14,066 nt of DNA from CAZWDL01 sp964632995 (GTDB taxonomy: Bacteria; Bacteroidota; Bacteroidia; Chitinophagales; Saprospiraceae). Positions within the stretch are counted from its first letter, which is position 1, and every line of letters begins with the position of its first letter. Below the pieces are notes generated by a model, which was not told where the DNA came from, did not search any database, and saw nothing but the letters and a program-made list of their open reading frames with translations. Of the stretch, positions 13,165-14,066 are shown in pieces. The translations under genes were made by a program, and so were the position numbers. The stretch lies in the NCBI GenBank assembly GCA_964632995.1, contig CAZWDL010000153.1:1-14066 (forward strand), in the 5' to 3' direction.

Positions 13165-14066
13165 GTGCACCTAAACTGCCACACATATTACAGCCTTCGC
13201 TACGGAACGCTCTCGCCGCAGGAGCTCGTTGAACGCGCAGCCCACTGGGGTATTAAAGCCCTGGCGCTGACCGATATCAACAACACGAGCTGCGCCGGCG
13301 AATTCATCGTACGCTGCCGGAAGGCAGGCATCAGGCCCATCGTAGGTATCGACTTCCGCGACGCGGAGGGGCGGCAGCTCTATGTCGGGCTGGCGCGCAA
13401 CGCCGAAGGATTCCGGGAGCTCAACGAGCTACTGAGCCGCTGCTCGCTCGAAAAACGCCCCCTGCCGGCCGCGGCGCCGCCGATGCGGCACGCCTGGATC
13501 ATCTACCCGCGCCTGTTTAAACCCATCGGGCAGTTTCGCGACAACGAGCTGCTGGGCATCCGGCCCGCGCATGTAGCGCGTCTGTTCAACCACGAGCTGC
13601 GCCGGCATCAGCAAAAGCTCGTCGTGCTCAGCCCGGCAACCTTCGCCGATGACGAAGGCTATACCATCCACTGCCTGCTGCGGGCCATCGATTACAATAT
13701 CGTGTGGACCAAGCTCAATGACGAGCCGCAGCGCTACCGCCGGGCAAAGAAAAACGAGCGCCTGATGCCGCCCGATACGCTAGCCTCCTTCTACCGCCAA
13801 TATCCGGAACTGCTACAGAACACCCAGTGCGTCATCGACAGCTGCTCGATCGAGCTGCCCCGCGGGCTGCAGAACAACCGGCGAAATTTCACCGGCTCTA
13901 AGGAAGGTGACTTCCAGCTGCTGGAAAAGCTGGCCATCAACGGCTGCATACAGCGCTACGGCGAGCAGCACCGCCCCGCCCGCGAGCGCGTCGGGCGGGA
14001 GCTGCGCGTCATCCGCGAGCAGGACTTCTGCTCCTATTTTCTCATCACCTGGGACATCGTGCGCTA
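13165..14066 (+). CDS. DnaE-type DNA polymerase III alpha subunit, second copy type (partial)
   Basis: The frame stays open from GTG 13165 to the window edge, giving 300 codons of a C-family polymerase; the catalytic palm is beyond the edge. The N-terminus is the PHP domain: HLNCHTYYSLRYGTL, then ALALTDINN (33-40) and PIVGIDF (58-64), followed by family segments such as HCLLRAIDYN, and LLEKLAINGC and DFCSYFLITWDIVR leading toward the palm. PHP metal-ligand positions look degraded: the usual HxH is NCH (residues 4-6) and the usual TDH is TDI (36-38), so PHP nuclease activity is probably lost. GTG is chosen because homologous proteins begin with a few residues before LNCH; the frame is open further upstream but runs into the repeat module. 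The position after dinB suggests a role in error-prone translesion synthesis like DnaE2, with replication being the alternative. Confidence 0.85.
   Translation, partial: MHLNCHTYYSLRYGTLSPQELVERAAHWGIKALALTDINNTSCAGEFIVRCRKAGIRPIVGIDFRDAEGRQLYVGLARNAEGFRELNELLSRCSLEKRPLPAAAPPMRHAWIIYPRLFKPIGQFRDNELLGIRPAHVARLFNHELRRHQQKLVVLSPATFADDEGYTIHCLLRAIDYNIVWTKLNDEPQRYRRAKKNERLMPPDTLASFYRQYPELLQNTQCVIDSCSIELPRGLQNNRRNFTGSKEGDFQLLEKLAINGCIQRYGEQHRPARERVGRELRVIREQDFCSYFLITWDIVR

Overview
The window looks like a chromosome piece from a gliding, polysaccharide-using member of Bacteroidota, probably near the Saprospiria/Lewinella group. The evidence is a SusC/SusD outer-membrane pair, a secreted protein ending in a gliding-motility/type IX secretion (T9SS type B) C-terminal domain, and a DinB plus second-DnaE gene pair of a kind seen in this phylum. 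Coding regions are GC-rich and the spacers are AT-richer and full of inverted repeats. The lineage is inferred from protein families only.

Layout. Positions 1-609 hold no gene but carry two repeat structures and the terminator of the SusCD operon. Positions 610-5537 (minus strand) encode SusD and SusC, transcribed susC then susD with a 29-nt gap. Positions 5586-6391 are a spacer with no convincing gene. Positions 6392-8881 (minus) encode a predicted lipoprotein with a cytochrome-c type haem motif and VCBS/FG-GAP repeats, followed 45 nt later by a lipoprotein form of a sugar phosphate isomerase/epimerase-like TIM barrel. A 116-nt divergent spacer leads to a plus-strand T9SS cargo protein (8998-10779). 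After a 474-nt spacer come DNA polymerase IV (dinB, 11254-12408) and, after a 756-nt repeat-packed spacer, the first 300 codons of a DnaE-type polymerase (13165 to the window edge).

How the parts may work together. SusC and SusD would import a glycan breakdown product across the outer membrane. The two lipoproteins upstream on the same strand could act on a sugar outside the cytoplasm, but no glycoside hydrolase or regulator is in view, so the substrate is unknown. The dinB/dnaE pair resembles the translesion mutagenesis cassettes known as imuB/dnaE2 elsewhere.

The most unusual feature is the dinB-dnaE spacer. It is filled almost from stop codon to start codon by three nearly concentric inverted-repeat layers that enclose two large hairpins. 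One layer is an inverted pair of 44-nt units whose hairpin stems differ by two compensatory base-pair changes. The outermost layer is built from a GTTTAGAAGTTTAG module that also occurs as an inverted pair at the left edge of the window.
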